A DNA stretch of 64,000 nt from Balanoglossus misakiensis (Eukaryota > Hemichordata). The notes below the pieces were generated by a model. That model worked only from the letters and a program-made list of their open reading frames with translations, was not told where the DNA came from and searched no databases. This document shows, piece by piece, positions 1-40,980 of this stretch; positions within the stretch are counted from its first letter, which is position 1; the number at the start of each line of letters is the position of its first letter. The translations under genes were made by a program, and so were the position numbers. The stretch is taken from assembly GCA_040954595.2 (NCBI GenBank), contig CM082592.2, positions 10,912,001 to 10,976,000 on the forward strand, given 5' to 3'.

Positions 1-1917
1 TGGTCTATAGAGTTTGTACTATTAATGAGATGCTGAAGGATTTTGAGTGAATAGTGGACTATTGATCGAATGAATAGATGTGTTTGGTAAGGATGTGCAG
101 CATCTAAATGAGCGATACATAACTCATTCAAGCATTCTCAGAAACTAAGGTTCAGTCCCAGTCGGATGTTCCTAGTAGAATTGCTCCAATGATTCTACAA
201 GGTTGGAGGAACTCCCCTGAAGGTTGTCATCACTGTAGCGTGGAGTTGCACGGAGTAGTTTGACAACTGAATTTTTTCAAGTGTAGCAACCAACCGCCCA
301 TCCTTTATCTTCTACAGATAGAGTTTCACTTTGAAAGTTAACCCTATTGTACCAAGTCAAAGCGATGATATTTGAGTGGAAGCGAGAATGTCACAATTCA
401 CTGACTATAAGCCTCATTGGTGATCACTGTTTCAGTGAAGCATCCTTGCAGTATATGTGTGTGCATGCATGTGTGTCTCTGTGTCTGTCTGTATCTGTCT
501 GAGTCTGTGTGCAGCATTGGAAGTTCACATGTGTCAGGTCTTAGGTCTACTTCCTATCCTTGAACATTTGTTCTTCTGAAATGAAGTGTGCCATACACTG
601 GAACAGAATCACAAAGACCCGGCCTATGTGTCTATGTTAATGGACTGCACTGCAATAACTCATACTTGCACTTCACTGCACACGACTATACCCCGGGACA
701 AAATCTGCCCTGTGTGAGGCTTTAAAAGTCCCCGTAAAGCTTATACTTGCATGGACACGCTGATGGTCAGTTTACCATGAATTGTGAATACCTTGTCATA
801 CTTGATAGAGCATTTGAGTACAGTCCTTCCACGGTGATGGAGATTGTGATTTGAATGATAACAGTGTTGGAGGGAGGGCCAAGGATCGATTATCCGGTGG
901 TTTTGACAGAGAGTGGCTCTGGGTGGTTCTGTCCTGTGCTTATATACAGGTCTTCCTTTAGCTGAACAGATATGTCAGAGAATCTTCAATAAAACAGAAA
1001 TCTAGCGTTGTTGTTCTTGAGTTTTGTCCATGTCAGTACAAATACTACAATGGGTTTTGCCAACGTCATTATTGGTCGGTTTAGGCAAGTTTCATGTTTC
1101 CATATGATAAGCCCATAACTGTGAATTTTACAGGGCTGACAAGTCAAGGTCACATTGACCCAGAGTAAATCAGTCTGCAGGGCATTGTGGGAGATTGTTG
1201 GCCAGTACATGTATACTATGCTAGGTGCTGTTTTCATCAAGTTTCCCACTGTAAATGGGCAATGCTAAGTGAAAAGTGTTGTGGTTGAAACTGCCAAGTG
1301 CCAATAATTGAATAGACATGCCAAGGTTGGAAATTCACAACATAAACATGTTGCATGTTGTTTTAAACAGGATCTGGTGCATGCCTGTGTCCTGGAGAGT
1401 TCAGTCCAGGGTTCCTTGCAAAGGTCAAGGTCAGATCTCAAGTTCAGATCACTTGGCTCTGCTGTGAAAGGGGGGGGGGGGGTCAGTGGTCCTTGATTTA
1501 CAACTGGTTCTGCAGACAGATTAGCTGGATTGAAGTGCTAGAGAAAACTGTTGTAGTTTCTCATTTAGCCAATCAAATCGTTGATGCCATGTGACATCAC
1601 ATTGGCCGCATAAAATGTATTGATTATAAAACTATGTCACAAGTTTGAACATGAAATTGATTTGTAACAATGACAGAGTTTATTGTTTTATTTCAAGGTT
1701 ATCACCTTTGTAATAATCTAAAAGCAATTTATTACAATCCTATTACAAACAAAATTACAGTCCCACAGACTTGCCTTGTTATATTATGATAATTATGAAA
1801 TGTTTGCAACAACATGTTACAGTTTTCATCATAATGTTTCTTTGTCAGTCAATTTATGTAAGACTTGTCAAGTCATGGAAACATTTGGTAGGATGGAACA
1901 TTTTATTATGAAATATA

Positions 1918-1951
1918 GAGAGCACTTTCAGAGTATTGTGAAAGCGCTCTT
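1918..1951. repeat. Short inverted repeat (hairpin, 12-bp arms)
   Basis: AGAGCACTTTCA is followed, after an 8-base loop, by TGAAAGCGCTCT. The arms differ at one base, which would be a G-U wobble if the minus strand were transcribed. There is no terminator context and no coding relation. It could be a decayed palindromic element or chance. Confidence 0.4.
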
Positions 1952-4900
1952 TGAAAGCACCTTTATTTATGGCTAAAGCCAGGTGTGTTGTTTAGAGCAT
2001 TGTATTGAGTCATTGCGATCACAATCTAATCTGCTTCCCTTTACTGCTTGTCGTCTCAACTGGCAGTTAAAGTATTGGTGGATGGGTCAATAAAATGAAT
2101 AGGCAGTGTTTAGTATGCCCTTGTCTGTTTTATTGTGCCCTTTAATGCAACACCTGTGCTGTAACATGTTGGCAGCTAGTCCCTAAATGTGTTGTACGCA
2201 GTGTTTGTCAGTAGTGTCATCTAAGAGATACATGTATGTTTGTTGTGAAATGTATCCAGACATCAGGCATGAGGAAACAGTGTATGCATTGCAAATTGCA
2301 ATGTACATGTAAATGTAAATACAAATGTATATACATGTACAGTAATATGCAAATTACAGTGTAAATATACAGCATGCCAGAATGAATACAGTATTAGTTT
2401 TTGTACTGGTACATTGTAATTAGTTGGAAGTCTAGCGTTATGAGAAACATCATGAATTATGCACAAATTTCTGAAAGCTAATATTCAGTCAAGGAAACAA
2501 GTACCATGGAAAGTTCCAGTGTCTATAACAAATTGCTTAATATGGTCATGAAAATTCACACACACAAAGTATCTAATTTTATGACATGCCCAAAGATCAA
2601 AGCATCTCTTATTTTGATAGTGGGTGGTGGCGTTTCACATCTAAAGTTGAGTCACTTCAGAGTCTGCATCACCAAAAATGATGTAAAAGACCCGACTGTG
2701 TGATTATTTCGTAGTGTTATTTTGATTTAAAATATTCAATATTATGACAGCATAGGCATAGCCCTAGTGATACATTTCAAAAATTGTGTTTCAATGTTTT
2801 GAACATTAAATTATCATGTGATCTGTACTTTATCGCTTGTTGTTTTGAAACATTGATTTTTAAGTACAAGTACACACAGAATTCATCAATGGAGTTGGTA
2901 GATCTTCGGGCTCAGTCAGTACTTTGCTCTGGTTTCATTGTTTTTACCCGGTAATGATGATATGAGACCACAATAGAGAAGAAAATTAAAGAGACAATTA
3001 AAGAAAGCGTGCCAGCTAGTGCTACACTGTAGGTTTGTTCCATAAAATATCAAAATACCAATTTATCCAGAAATAGCGCTAAGTGGTTGCGTGTATACCC
3101 TGACCCTTTGACCTAACAGTGAATATTCATTGTGTTTGTGGTTGATTTATGGTCCCTCCATCTGTGAACATCGTAATGTAACTTCTCTTGTTATGTTCAA
3201 TTTCAGTATGGGAGGTCTCCTAAGCCAGGGTTCCAAAGAATGGGTGTGTTCCCTAAACTAATAATACCCCTGCAAGCTTTATAGGAGAAAGTATGAATTA
3301 ATCAATATGTCAAAATGACATATTTTTTCCCTATGGCCTTACTGGTGTCAGTGATTTGTGATAAATATTTGTAATTTAATAATCCCAATGAATAATGTTT
3401 AGGCTTTAAATGGAGTGTAAAATTGTGATTTGTGATCGTGAAGCCTGAGTAAGACCTGGATGATGGATTGATCATTGGCGTGATGAAAGAGAGATTTAAT
3501 TTGAGACCCATACAGTTCGAGATTAATTCGTCTAAGTTGCAGACATGGCAAAGGTGGAGGCCAGCCCAGTTCATGGTGAATTCAAATGTTATAAAAATGA
3601 AAACAAAGTACAGAATGTGTGGAATCTCTTCTAAAATTCCGGGCCCTTCTGACCTCTCTATCCAGGCTGTCTCCACTTCCATGAATTGAAAAAAAATGTT
3701 GAGCACACTGGAAAATGCCATTTATTAGTGATCTCTGATGTAGCGTACATGTACAATGCATTAGTTGGGGGATGTAATATATGTACTTGAATGTTCATTA
3801 TCTGACAACTTCATTCTCAGATGGTCTGGTTGCTTGGTGAGCCAGACATGTGTTGTTGCTAAGTGAGGTGATTATATCAATAAGCCTACATGTACATGTG
3901 TTTACAATAGATAACATTAAATACACAGTAGAACTGATTTCTTCATAACCTGAAGTCATTGTGCAACGCTGTACCGCATCAGAGTTGGTATCTTGGAAGA
4001 GTTCACTGCAAGTCAAGTCTTAGAGAGATGGACATCATCACTTCGGAAAACTCATAGCAAGGAAATGAGCAATGCAGTGTTGAATGACCTGAAACAGACC
4101 TTCAGGGTTAAATGCAGAAACAGTATTCTTGTTTTGAAAGATGTTTGGGTCCTACGACTTGTGGTGCTGACCGGAAATCAATTTTATCATGTTGTTTGCT
4201 GATGTAAGCAGTGTCTGTTGTACGTGGTTGCTGTGAACTCTCAAAGTAGATATGTCGGAACCTTTCTGATGGTTTTCAACATCCATATCCATTCTCAAAA
4301 ACTCAATTAAGTTTATGTTTATCATGTTAAAGGGAACTTTATAAACCAAGGCACACTATTGGTCGATGGGTATTGTGACATCATTGGTGATGTATATGTT
4401 TGTTCCTGTCTTTTAACAGGATCATTAATCTTTAATACTGTCGATGAAACTGCTCCGATCGATGTTAAACTTATTCAAGGCTTTGATCATTTCAAAGCTT
4501 CTCCTCATTTTATTCACAGAAAATTGTCATCTGGAGTTGTTGACCTCAGAGTACAACAAACCTTGTCTCCTATTGGCTATAAAGCTTTGTTATTGTTACA
4601 CAAAGCCATGTCCCATTGGCTATTACTAGTAAGTCCCATTGACTGTGTTTTGAAGATATCATATCCAAGAAAATGGTGCCAGCAAGTCTGATCGTTTTTT
4701 CCCCATAAACAATTTATTTCTTGCAGTGTACCATACATTAACAATGTAATGAAAGACTCCACAGACATGCATCTCTGTTTTGAAACATACATACATGTAC
4801 ATATCCCAGTCCATACAGATTGTAAATGCTAAATGTATCTCAGTCCATACTTGGAAGAAGTTTGACCATCTTAGCACATCCTCAGGATTTGCTAATTTTT

Positions 4901-5697
4901 TTAGCTGGGAAAGATGGTGACATGTACATGTATCTTAGGATGTTTTAGAACAGCACAGTGTGCAACAGAAGTGCCTTGTATCAACTAGCTGTAGTATATC
5001 ACATACATGTACTGGGTAAACATGGTGCTATTGGTCGCTTGTCACCAACTGGCATATTCCAATGATGTATCATTATTCTTCCAAAGGTCTGTGTACACCT
5101 GCAGATAGGCACTGTATCACCTGCATCATACTTGTCAGGTGTCGAGGATTGCTTTTGGCAGATCTCTTTGACCCAAGGGCGATTGAAGCTGACACGAAAT
5201 GGTACAGTGTGATGGCTTTGTTGCTATGCAACTTCGTGTACAAAGACTGACGGATTCAGAGGATACAGGCAATGAACTCTGGGAGCACTTTATAGATCTG
5301 CATATTTTGGACTCTATGTGCAGTTGCTGATAAAAACTCAAATTGTCTCAAACAATCAATTTACAGAACTATAATAGTATCAGCACATCACGTTGATAAA
5401 TATATCGATGAGTCCACAATAGAGTTGGCAAATCAATGTCCCAACTCTACATGACCACTGCCCACTGGGAAATTAATAAGTACATAGAGAGAATATATTG
5501 GTACAAAAGTAGATATGCATGTTTGCTGAATATTATGCAGTGAAGGCAAGATGTGACTCCGTTACACATTTTCCAGGAATTGACAAAATTCCTGTACGCC
5601 CACATTTTCTGAAGCGGCACCAACACCCTCAGGACAATTAACTCATTGCTCTATCTGCCCCAACTTCCCTCAGACCCAAATCACCAGCTCATTCATT

Positions 5698-5868
5698 ATG
5701 CCAGAGCCAAGTGCTGAGTTCCATGTATTCCTGGAAGGACAGACACGTCGGAAAGAAGATTATCCGGTTCCTTCCGTGACTCATGGGTATCGGCTTCTGG
5801 CAGGAGTGATTTTGTCGGGAAGCCCTTTACAGGCCGCTGGTCTTTTCCTGTGGAACGGGAAACATTAA
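5698..5868 (+). other. Unassigned 56-codon ORF in a CpG-richer patch
   Basis: ATG at 5,698 opens a 56-residue frame ending in TAA. It begins MPEPSAEFHVFLEGQ and contains HGYRLLAGVILSG. Its local composition is richer in CpG than its surroundings, which is why it stands out. The opposite strand is also open across the same interval. I recognise no family and see no clear splice sites. It could be a decayed transposon fragment, a small exon of an unseen transcript, or chance. It is recorded as an observation rather than a gene call. Confidence 0.2.
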
Positions 5869-8800
5869 TGATAATGCTCCTCATCCTAGGCTAACAAAAA
5901 TTCCTGTGGAATTAGCCAAAACTTACTCTGTGTGGTATTCTCGTGGTGAACAGTAGCTTACAATTACCACATGGGTTTATCTACCTCACTTCACTCCATG
6001 TGTGTTCAATGCAGCAGACTGGACCCTTACTGAGGTCACCCTGTAGAATTTGAAATTTTGGCCCAAGTTGCATATCACACTATGTCTCCCATCTTGGTCA
6101 GCCTGAGTCGTAACTGCCTTGTTCATTCACAATACTTTATAAATGGTGGTTATTACAGTACTATCCATCCCTCCCATGACAATCTTTTCTGATAGTCTAA
6201 TCTTGAAAGGTGTTTTTTCGCAATCATGTAAGATTGGCAATTCAGATGGTGTTGAATTAATACTCTGTAAAACTATATTTATACACTGTGATGACAAAAC
6301 TATTTTCACATACTGTTAACTGTTCTAAGAAGGTCTAATATATTTTAAGCACACATACTTGAAATCAATCGTTCTAATTTAGTGATCTCCTCGTCTGAAG
6401 TGGCCTTCATCCATGAGGGTGGCCATTTAAAAAAGAGCGGTACCTATAAATAAATTGAAATTTCAAATTTTGTGATCTCGTGGGAAGATCTCCGGTTTCA
6501 GGTCAAAGATTTAAGAAATTCTCAACATTCCAAGTCGAGTGGGTTTACATTCCTTGGAGTAGTGAAAGGTTGGAATTGTATCCATCATCCATAAAAGTAC
6601 AGAAAAGGGGATCTTTAAAATGTGATAAATTATTTTCTTTCTTTTGGGTGCATTCTTGATTTGTATGTGGAGGGAATACAAATTCTTTGTATGCAATGTT
6701 GCCATACTTTATTCACTGCAGTGTCATGATGCAGCCGTTACCCCTGCTGACCTCTTACACAGGTTTGGTGTCAGTAAATGGTACATTCCTGAGCACAGCA
6801 TAAATAACACGGCTGATTAGACCAGTTAATTACTTTAATAGGATAGGATCACTGGTGCTTCAAATTGGTAGCTTGGCGACCATCATGAAAATATTCACAA
6901 AAGTATTCGAAAATTAATACTTCTGCATGTATTTAAACCTTTGTGTAAATCAAAATATGATTTTGAGGAACAACTTTAAGTTTTGTACTTTGTAAAGTTG
7001 GGAGGAAGGTCATTTTAATTTTAATCTGATGGGCACTTTTATTGTTAATCAGGTCTGGAATAAACATTTGAGGTCAGTGTCTGGCAGAGGAAAGGTTATG
7101 AATTGAAATCATGGTGCAGTCACTGTCATGCCCTGTACCTGCGTGCATGAATGTAACCGTATTTAGAGTCAAATTTTCTGTTTATGATACTACTTGCATA
7201 TAGCAGTGACAAGTAAAAAATGTATCAGTTATGGAATAACCATTCATCAATCATATTTTGCTAGGAATACCATATTGTAATCATCAGATGCAAACCCCAT
7301 CTGGACCCAGAACTGTGCTTAGCCACATCAAAGAGATTCCCAATACTGTTGCTGAAATGTAAAAGTTTATTGCAAACCCCCAAATAACAGTTAACAGAGA
7401 AATCATACTACGCTCTGGGTTATTGACTTCTGAAATAGGAGTGATTACTTCTATTGCAATTTGAATGCTTGTTCAATTAACACACAATGCAGGAATTTCC
7501 CTAGAGGGTATAACATCAAACCCACTGCTTAAATTGATGGAATACTTCAGGCTGGATTAGTGATCAATTCCATTAATAGTCAATTTCTGCCACTTGAGAG
7601 TACAATACACTGCTGACAATGAATAAAACTGCTTTGTGTTTTGTAAATGTATCTGCTTTTGTGTATGCATGCAATCTTCCCTACAATAATTGCTTCTTGG
7701 AAACAATAAAATCAATTTTTACCACCAAGACAGTCTCAGGATCTTGGATATGATGACTTTATAGATTTCTTGCTCCCTTTCAAGAGGCAACTTAAGGATT
7801 CTAGTATACTAGTGAAGTGTGCATTGCATACCAAGCTGTCATGTCACATCAAAATTACTGAGAAAAACATCAAAAGTCTCAACTGCTGTGAGATATTGTG
7901 TTCGTCTTGGAACTGGCCAGAGTCCAGCGCAACCATTATCAAGACAACAGTGTAAGGGTGTAGTCCCGGTCACAGAGACCACAATGTTTTGAAAGGAAAG
8001 GATGTTTATGTGTCTGGTCAATTAGGCAATCAGTTGTAGTCAATCTAAACTCAGATGGATGTCTGAATCCGAAAAATGATCTTTATTTTGGTGACTGATG
8101 TTTTTCTATCTCAGAGATTTTCTCATATGTCAGTCATCAATTTGACCTCACTGACTGAGTTATCATTGTCCCGTAACCATTGGTAACATCCATGCTAGCA
8201 TAGCTATTCCTTCCACTCAGCTGTGTTCAACAGAGCAAAAGTAATCTATTGAAATCAAATTTCATATGTAACACTTTCTTTTTGAGATCTTTCTTGTTTT
8301 GAGAGAAACTTTTGATGACATGCTGACAGTTTGATTCATGTGTTTGACCTTTGAGTAACCTACATTTCGATTTCTCCGTACCACGTTGGGGGAAATGTCA
8401 ATCTGAACTTTCACCCTGTTGCTGAGCAACATCTGTAGCAGCCAAGCATGCCATATTTTCCCCCTGAGCTGCTCAGATACCAGTGTTATAGCAGAGAGTA
8501 CTCTTGCATATTGTATTTGCATAAAATGTATCTACACCTCATCTGCATCATTCTTATAATGTTAGCACTGTGCTAGTCCAAGGCTAGTGTGTTTACAAGA
8601 ACTCTTTGGTCTGCCTTGCAGCATTAGAACAACAGAAAACTTGAAAACAATCCCTCTCTACATGAAACTCTTGATACTCTCAAAATTAGCAACAAAACAT
8701 GATCCTAGTGGGCAAGAATTCATCGATAATAACAGAGCTCAAAGCGGTACCACAGTAGTGGAATATAGACAGGATTTGTTAAACTGCAAACACAAAGTTT

Positions 8801-10138
8801 GTTAGGATTGAAGAGATCCCATTACAAAGCATGCTGTGGAATTTTGCACAGTCAAGCTGTTTTAATTGTTACCAGTAAATACTTGACTGGGACTGTTCAT
8901 GGCTGTTAGCACGGTTCATTTCAGAATACAGGAAACACATTGCAGCGTCAATGCAGGCATTTCCTTTTGGGCTGTGGGATGAATGTTGGAGAATTCTCTG
9001 AAATATATTCTGAACCAAGGTCACACGTTCTCATAGTAATGTGACAGTGAAGTAAAACGACCATATGTTGTGACGTGTCTGTTGTAGGTTTTAAACTAAA
9101 AATACATGCATGTAAACATCTATAATATAAATAGCCATTTTCACAGTTGTCATATGCATAATTGTGTTCAATAAAAGTGATAGTCAAAATTACTGCACCA
9201 GTGTCACATGTGGGGAAACTCATCAATGCGGTCATATTTCTGTATGTTAAATGTATCTTTTGCTGAGACTTTGAAAAGGGGTTTATTTACTTTTTTCAGA
9301 TGACACTGCCAAATATATCATCTCTGTATGGTCATGAGTGCAGATGTTGCCCCATGAAAGTGTTGAATAATACGCATGTTATCCATTTTGTTGTTACATA
9401 GGGCGTCCGTGTACACTATGTAAATACTGGGGAGAAATGTAATGTCCTGGTTAATGTGCAGCAGATTTTGTGTCTCGTTAATATTTCATTTCATGTAATT
9501 TTCATTGTGTGATTGATTTGCCAGTTTCTGATGGTCACTTTGAATGTCAGAAACTGGAATTCTATGCATCAAATTGAAATTTTGTGCAAAAACTTTAGAG
9601 AATGCACAATAACTCTTTTAACAGTATGTGTTATGGCTTGATATTGGCCTCATGTTTATTCACTCACAAGAGTGTATCTATTAAAATACATGTCTGCATT
9701 TAAATGGATGCTGTAGACTGTGTGTGTAGGAATGTATGCCAGTTCACTCATGGTGGCACTCTGTGACTTTTCCCATGATGCTCTGTGACCTGTCTTATGC
9801 CTGGCTTCAAATTGCCGAGGTACTTTAACCATAAAACAATCAATCTAACATCAGTGTAATTACACTACCACCTGTTTTTCTATAAATATTGGCCTGTACA
9901 GCCTGGGGGCTTGGAGTTCAGATTCTGTCTGATTTATTCAGTCAATGTACTTGCAATGTACACTTAACTTCTTAAGCTTTTCTGTTTTGATCTGTGATTA
10001 AATATAATTTTTGACAAAAGTTAAAGTTACATGTTGAAGTTCAGAAGTTTTCCAATATGCCAACAAGTGATTCTTTTTTCCGACATATGATTAAGGCAAA
10101 TTATTTCAACATAGCAATTTTCTCTTTTTCTTTATCAG

Positions 10139-37524
<27,386 letters not shown>

Positions 37525-39191
37525 TCAGATCATGGGAAAACTTTTTGACCATGACGATATCTTTATTTGCTTTTTTCTCTTTCTTGTCTGTCTTTTTTTA
37601 CTTATCATCAACAGCTCATATATCTGAATGATGATGTAGTCAGTTATTCTTTTGCCAAAGTACAGTGTATGTGTTTCAATATTTAACGAGAAACGTAAAA
37701 TAATATCTACTGTCTTCCTAAGTTGTTGAACAATTTCTTTCCCTCCATGGTTTATCCACCCCTACTCTGCTGAATGGACTGACCCATGTCAAATAGCTTT
37801 ACACGTTCCATTGTGCAGAAGGGGTGGGGAAAGGGGGTGATTGCTGTGATGTGAGGAGTGAATCAAGACAGCATGAAATTCTGAGTGCCAGTACTAGAAT
37901 AGAATCCTCCTGTTTGAACATTTGATTCTGAAATGGTAACGGCCATTGTTTTTAATACTGTTAACTAATGCAAAAAAATCAAATATTTGCCCCAAAGTGC
38001 ATTGAAATTGTTTATTTTCCATCTTCTAGATTTAGAATTTTTTTGTTTGTTTTTTCATGAATTTATAAATTTTCTACTAATATTTTTAATTAGCTAAATA
38101 TGGTGGTTTCTGACTCAGTTGTAGAGCAGTGCAATAATTATGATAATAATAACTGCTTTTTAAAAAAATGCTGTTTTTTGTAAAATAAATGTTGGGAAAT
38201 TTAACTTGAGAAAATTCTCCATATTTGAAATTTTACTACTTGTACATGATAGAAGTGAGGTTAGCTTTGTCACACACTCAGGATTGTTTTCCAGCCTCTA
38301 AGTGGGGAAATTGTCAATGTTTGTTTTTCAAATTATTGACTGGTGAAATGTATTGATCAGTAGAGTTGAGTGCAAATCACATCTGCAATCGAAATGTGTG
38401 TCACACTCAGATGATGTTTGTGAAGAGATGTGCAACAAATGAGACTGAACAATAATCAAAAATTACTCAAAAAGCAATAAATAGCACATGTCTTGGGCAA
38501 CTCAGGTTATAGTAATTTGTGAAATCAATATTCAACTCCCTAACTTTTATCAGAATTCTTGATCTCATAATGCCAGTCCGTCTAAGGGTGAAAACACTTG
38601 TCTCCATGGTGATCAGTAAATTTCAAAACGTGGAATAAAAATTACAACTAATAATCCTTAATAATTTATGATATTCTCTGCATAGATTAGAATAATATTG
38701 TGTGTAATATATGCTTGTAAAAATATTTATTGGTCAACTGAAGATTGGAAGTAGTGATGCAAGGAGTTGACATTTTTTTTAAGTCAGAAGGTCAGAAAGT
38801 GAGCATGTTATTTGCTGAAATTTTGAACTGTTGAGGAAATGCAGATTTCACAGAATTAAAATATTTACTGGCCTACGTAGATGTACATTTACCAAATGCA
38901 TTTACTGTAAAAAAATTATAAAACCATGCAATAGTTTTGGAAGATGCCTCAACTGTAATGTGTCATTTTCTGTATGAATGTGCATGTTGATTTTACATGG
39001 AATCTTTTTGTAAGATGATGTTATTGCCAGTGTTTTGAGTAGTAGCTAGTGTGCTGATAGTCAATTTTGTGTGTGAGGGTGATAGTTTTGACATTAAATA
39101 ACATTTGTACATAGTCTACTGCCCAACTTGAGAATAATAATGCGTATTATAATTTTGCAGTTCATTTCTAATTATTTTTTTCAACAATAAA
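37525..39191 (+). other. Probable 3' UTR of the smoothelin-like gene
   Basis: AT-rich sequence follows the TGA at 37,522-37,524. AATAAA hexamers occur at 38,184-38,189 and 39,186-39,191, with others near 38,475 and 38,633, so the 3' end is ambiguous. No coding frame is supported. Confidence 0.45.
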
Positions 39192-40980
39192 TGTAGCATA
39201 AAACATCTCCATGAAAATTCTGCATTTTACTGGGATTTTCGCTCATATTCAACGATGAGATTTGTTTGCTTTTTCAATTGTGTGTCACATGAGCACAGCT
39301 GGACCAATAAGGTCAGTATTCTCAACTAATATGTAATTAGCAGACTGCCATTGGACTATTTTGTCATGTGATCACACAGGATTTACATTGATGTGTGCCA
39401 GCATAATTTGAAAAAAAAAATCAAAATTTATATAATTTACAATAATGCAATTTCAAAAGTCCTTGCACAGTTTAGCTTTGGTAATATAGTCAAACCTGTC
39501 CATAGTGGTCAGTCTTCCTAAACTGAGGTGGCCAGTCTTTTTAACATACATGTATTTCACCAGTTTCTGTTGACGTTGCTGTCTGGAAGTTGTGAAAGCT
39601 TTCCGTATATTCATGCATCCTCATACGCACTGATGAATCTACATAGATCTGCTTCTGACCGGAAGAGTTTCGGATCACCTTTCGATTTTGAACATTTTGA
39701 ACATTTCACTACAAGCATGTTATCTTTAATTCTGTGCAGGATTGAACATGACAGCCATAACACAACTTTAAACAACTTGTATATTATTATTATCATTATT
39801 ATTATTATGAATTTGTTACTTTAATGTGTTAACCACTTTACTTTGTAAATGACAATTTTGTTAAAAATATTTGTTACTAACTGGTAGTTAATTTATGATT
39901 TCAGCAATATTATAATGTATTTCAGTCTGGCCTTCTGTAGAAATTGTATGTTTAGAGTCTCTGGAAAGTTTGACTGTGTCACTGCATGCTTCTGAGATTG
40001 GACACATAATTTCTGTGGCTAGACCTGATGGTGCAATTTTACTGCAAACCATTAAGATATTAGTTTGATAATAAATCGGTTTATATTCCCATTTATTTTT
40101 GACTCAGATTATCTTTCAACGTATACCCTGTTGAGGCTCCAGTTTCAGTTGCCCTCTTCCACAAACCTTCACGTAAAAGGCCAATATTCATGATTCACTC
40201 ATTTGCATATTGTTCTCAACACCTGTGTGCCTCGTATGGTGCACATGCGAAGTTGGTGCCACGCCATGACTGAGCAGTTACTGAAGTGCTGATTTTGCGG
40301 CCTTGCTTTCTGGACCTGTATTTGTCGCAGTTTTTTGAACTTGAGATAGTGTCCTGTCTACTTGAACTGAAGTGTCTCGAAGGGACTGTCTTACACTGGT
40401 GTCATTGGTGGGATAGAAAGGAGCAGAGCCTGGTGGTTCCAAGTACATGTGACTGAAACTCAGGTAAGTTCCCGGACATAGTCTGGTGATCTTTTTCCAA
40501 GCGAATTCAGACCTAAATTTGAAATGATGTCGCTAGCATTTAAACTCAAAACCAGTCATCAATCGTTGGAATTAATGCCAACACGCGCCACAAGTCATAG
40601 AGACATCGGGAGAACAACCACAGCCGTAACAGAAGGAGGTATAAATCTCGTTTCTATGGTCGCAAACATAAATCCCACGACCACACAACTATTGACGCTG
40701 TACACTGTTTAATTACTATAGTTGAGACAGTCAGTCAATCAAACGCATAACTATCTTTAAATATATACAATTAACTGTCGTGATCAATATTGTCGGGCTT
40801 ATTAATTGTTAAACTCCACTGTATGAAATGTCAACCTTCACTTAAATCGACCAAAATTTGGTGAAATCTAGATTCCTACAATAATTATCTTTCTTGTGTA
40901 ATTCTTTGTTTAAAATACGTGGACCTGTTTTAGGTGCTTTCTTTGGTTGTAGCCTAAAATACGGGGCATTGTATCATCTC
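39192..40980. other. Intergenic region between smoothelin-like and lectin genes
   Basis: No gene is supported. It contains an ATT-trinucleotide tract (about 39,781-39,810) and a possible LTR-retrotransposon remnant at about 40,330-40,465, listed separately. The lectin gene on the minus strand ends at 40,981. Confidence 0.6.
40330..40465 (+). mobile_element. Possible LTR-retrotransposon remnant (LTR end plus primer-binding site)
   Basis: GGGACTGTCTTACA is followed by C and TGGTGTCATTGGTGGGAT. TGGTGTCA is complementary to the 3' end of tRNAs terminating TGACACCA (a leucine-type end). This 'LTR ending in CA, short spacer, TGG...' layout is typical of Gypsy-type elements. No gag or pol coding follows and no second LTR was identified. 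It would be a solo or truncated relic. The 5' boundary is arbitrary. Confidence 0.35.

Larger units (their letters stand above)
1..10138. other. Gene-poor 5' region, probably intron of or sequence upstream of the smoothelin-like gene
   Basis: No exon with convincing codon structure was found on either strand. The first recognisable smoothelin exon (10,139) starts in phase 0 in the middle of a smoothelin module. At least one earlier coding exon, carrying the acidic first half of that module, must therefore lie upstream or be hidden here. The stretch is AT-rich with scattered ACATGTA-type short repeats (for example 2,290-2,345) and a poly-G run near 1,470-1,482. A CpG-richer patch at about 5,560-5,870 carries a short ORF and is listed separately. 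Confidence 0.6.

Noticed and set aside
3302-3721. 139-codon minus-strand frame
   Set aside because: It is AT-rich with no recognisable domain and no clear splice or promoter context. Judged to be chance.
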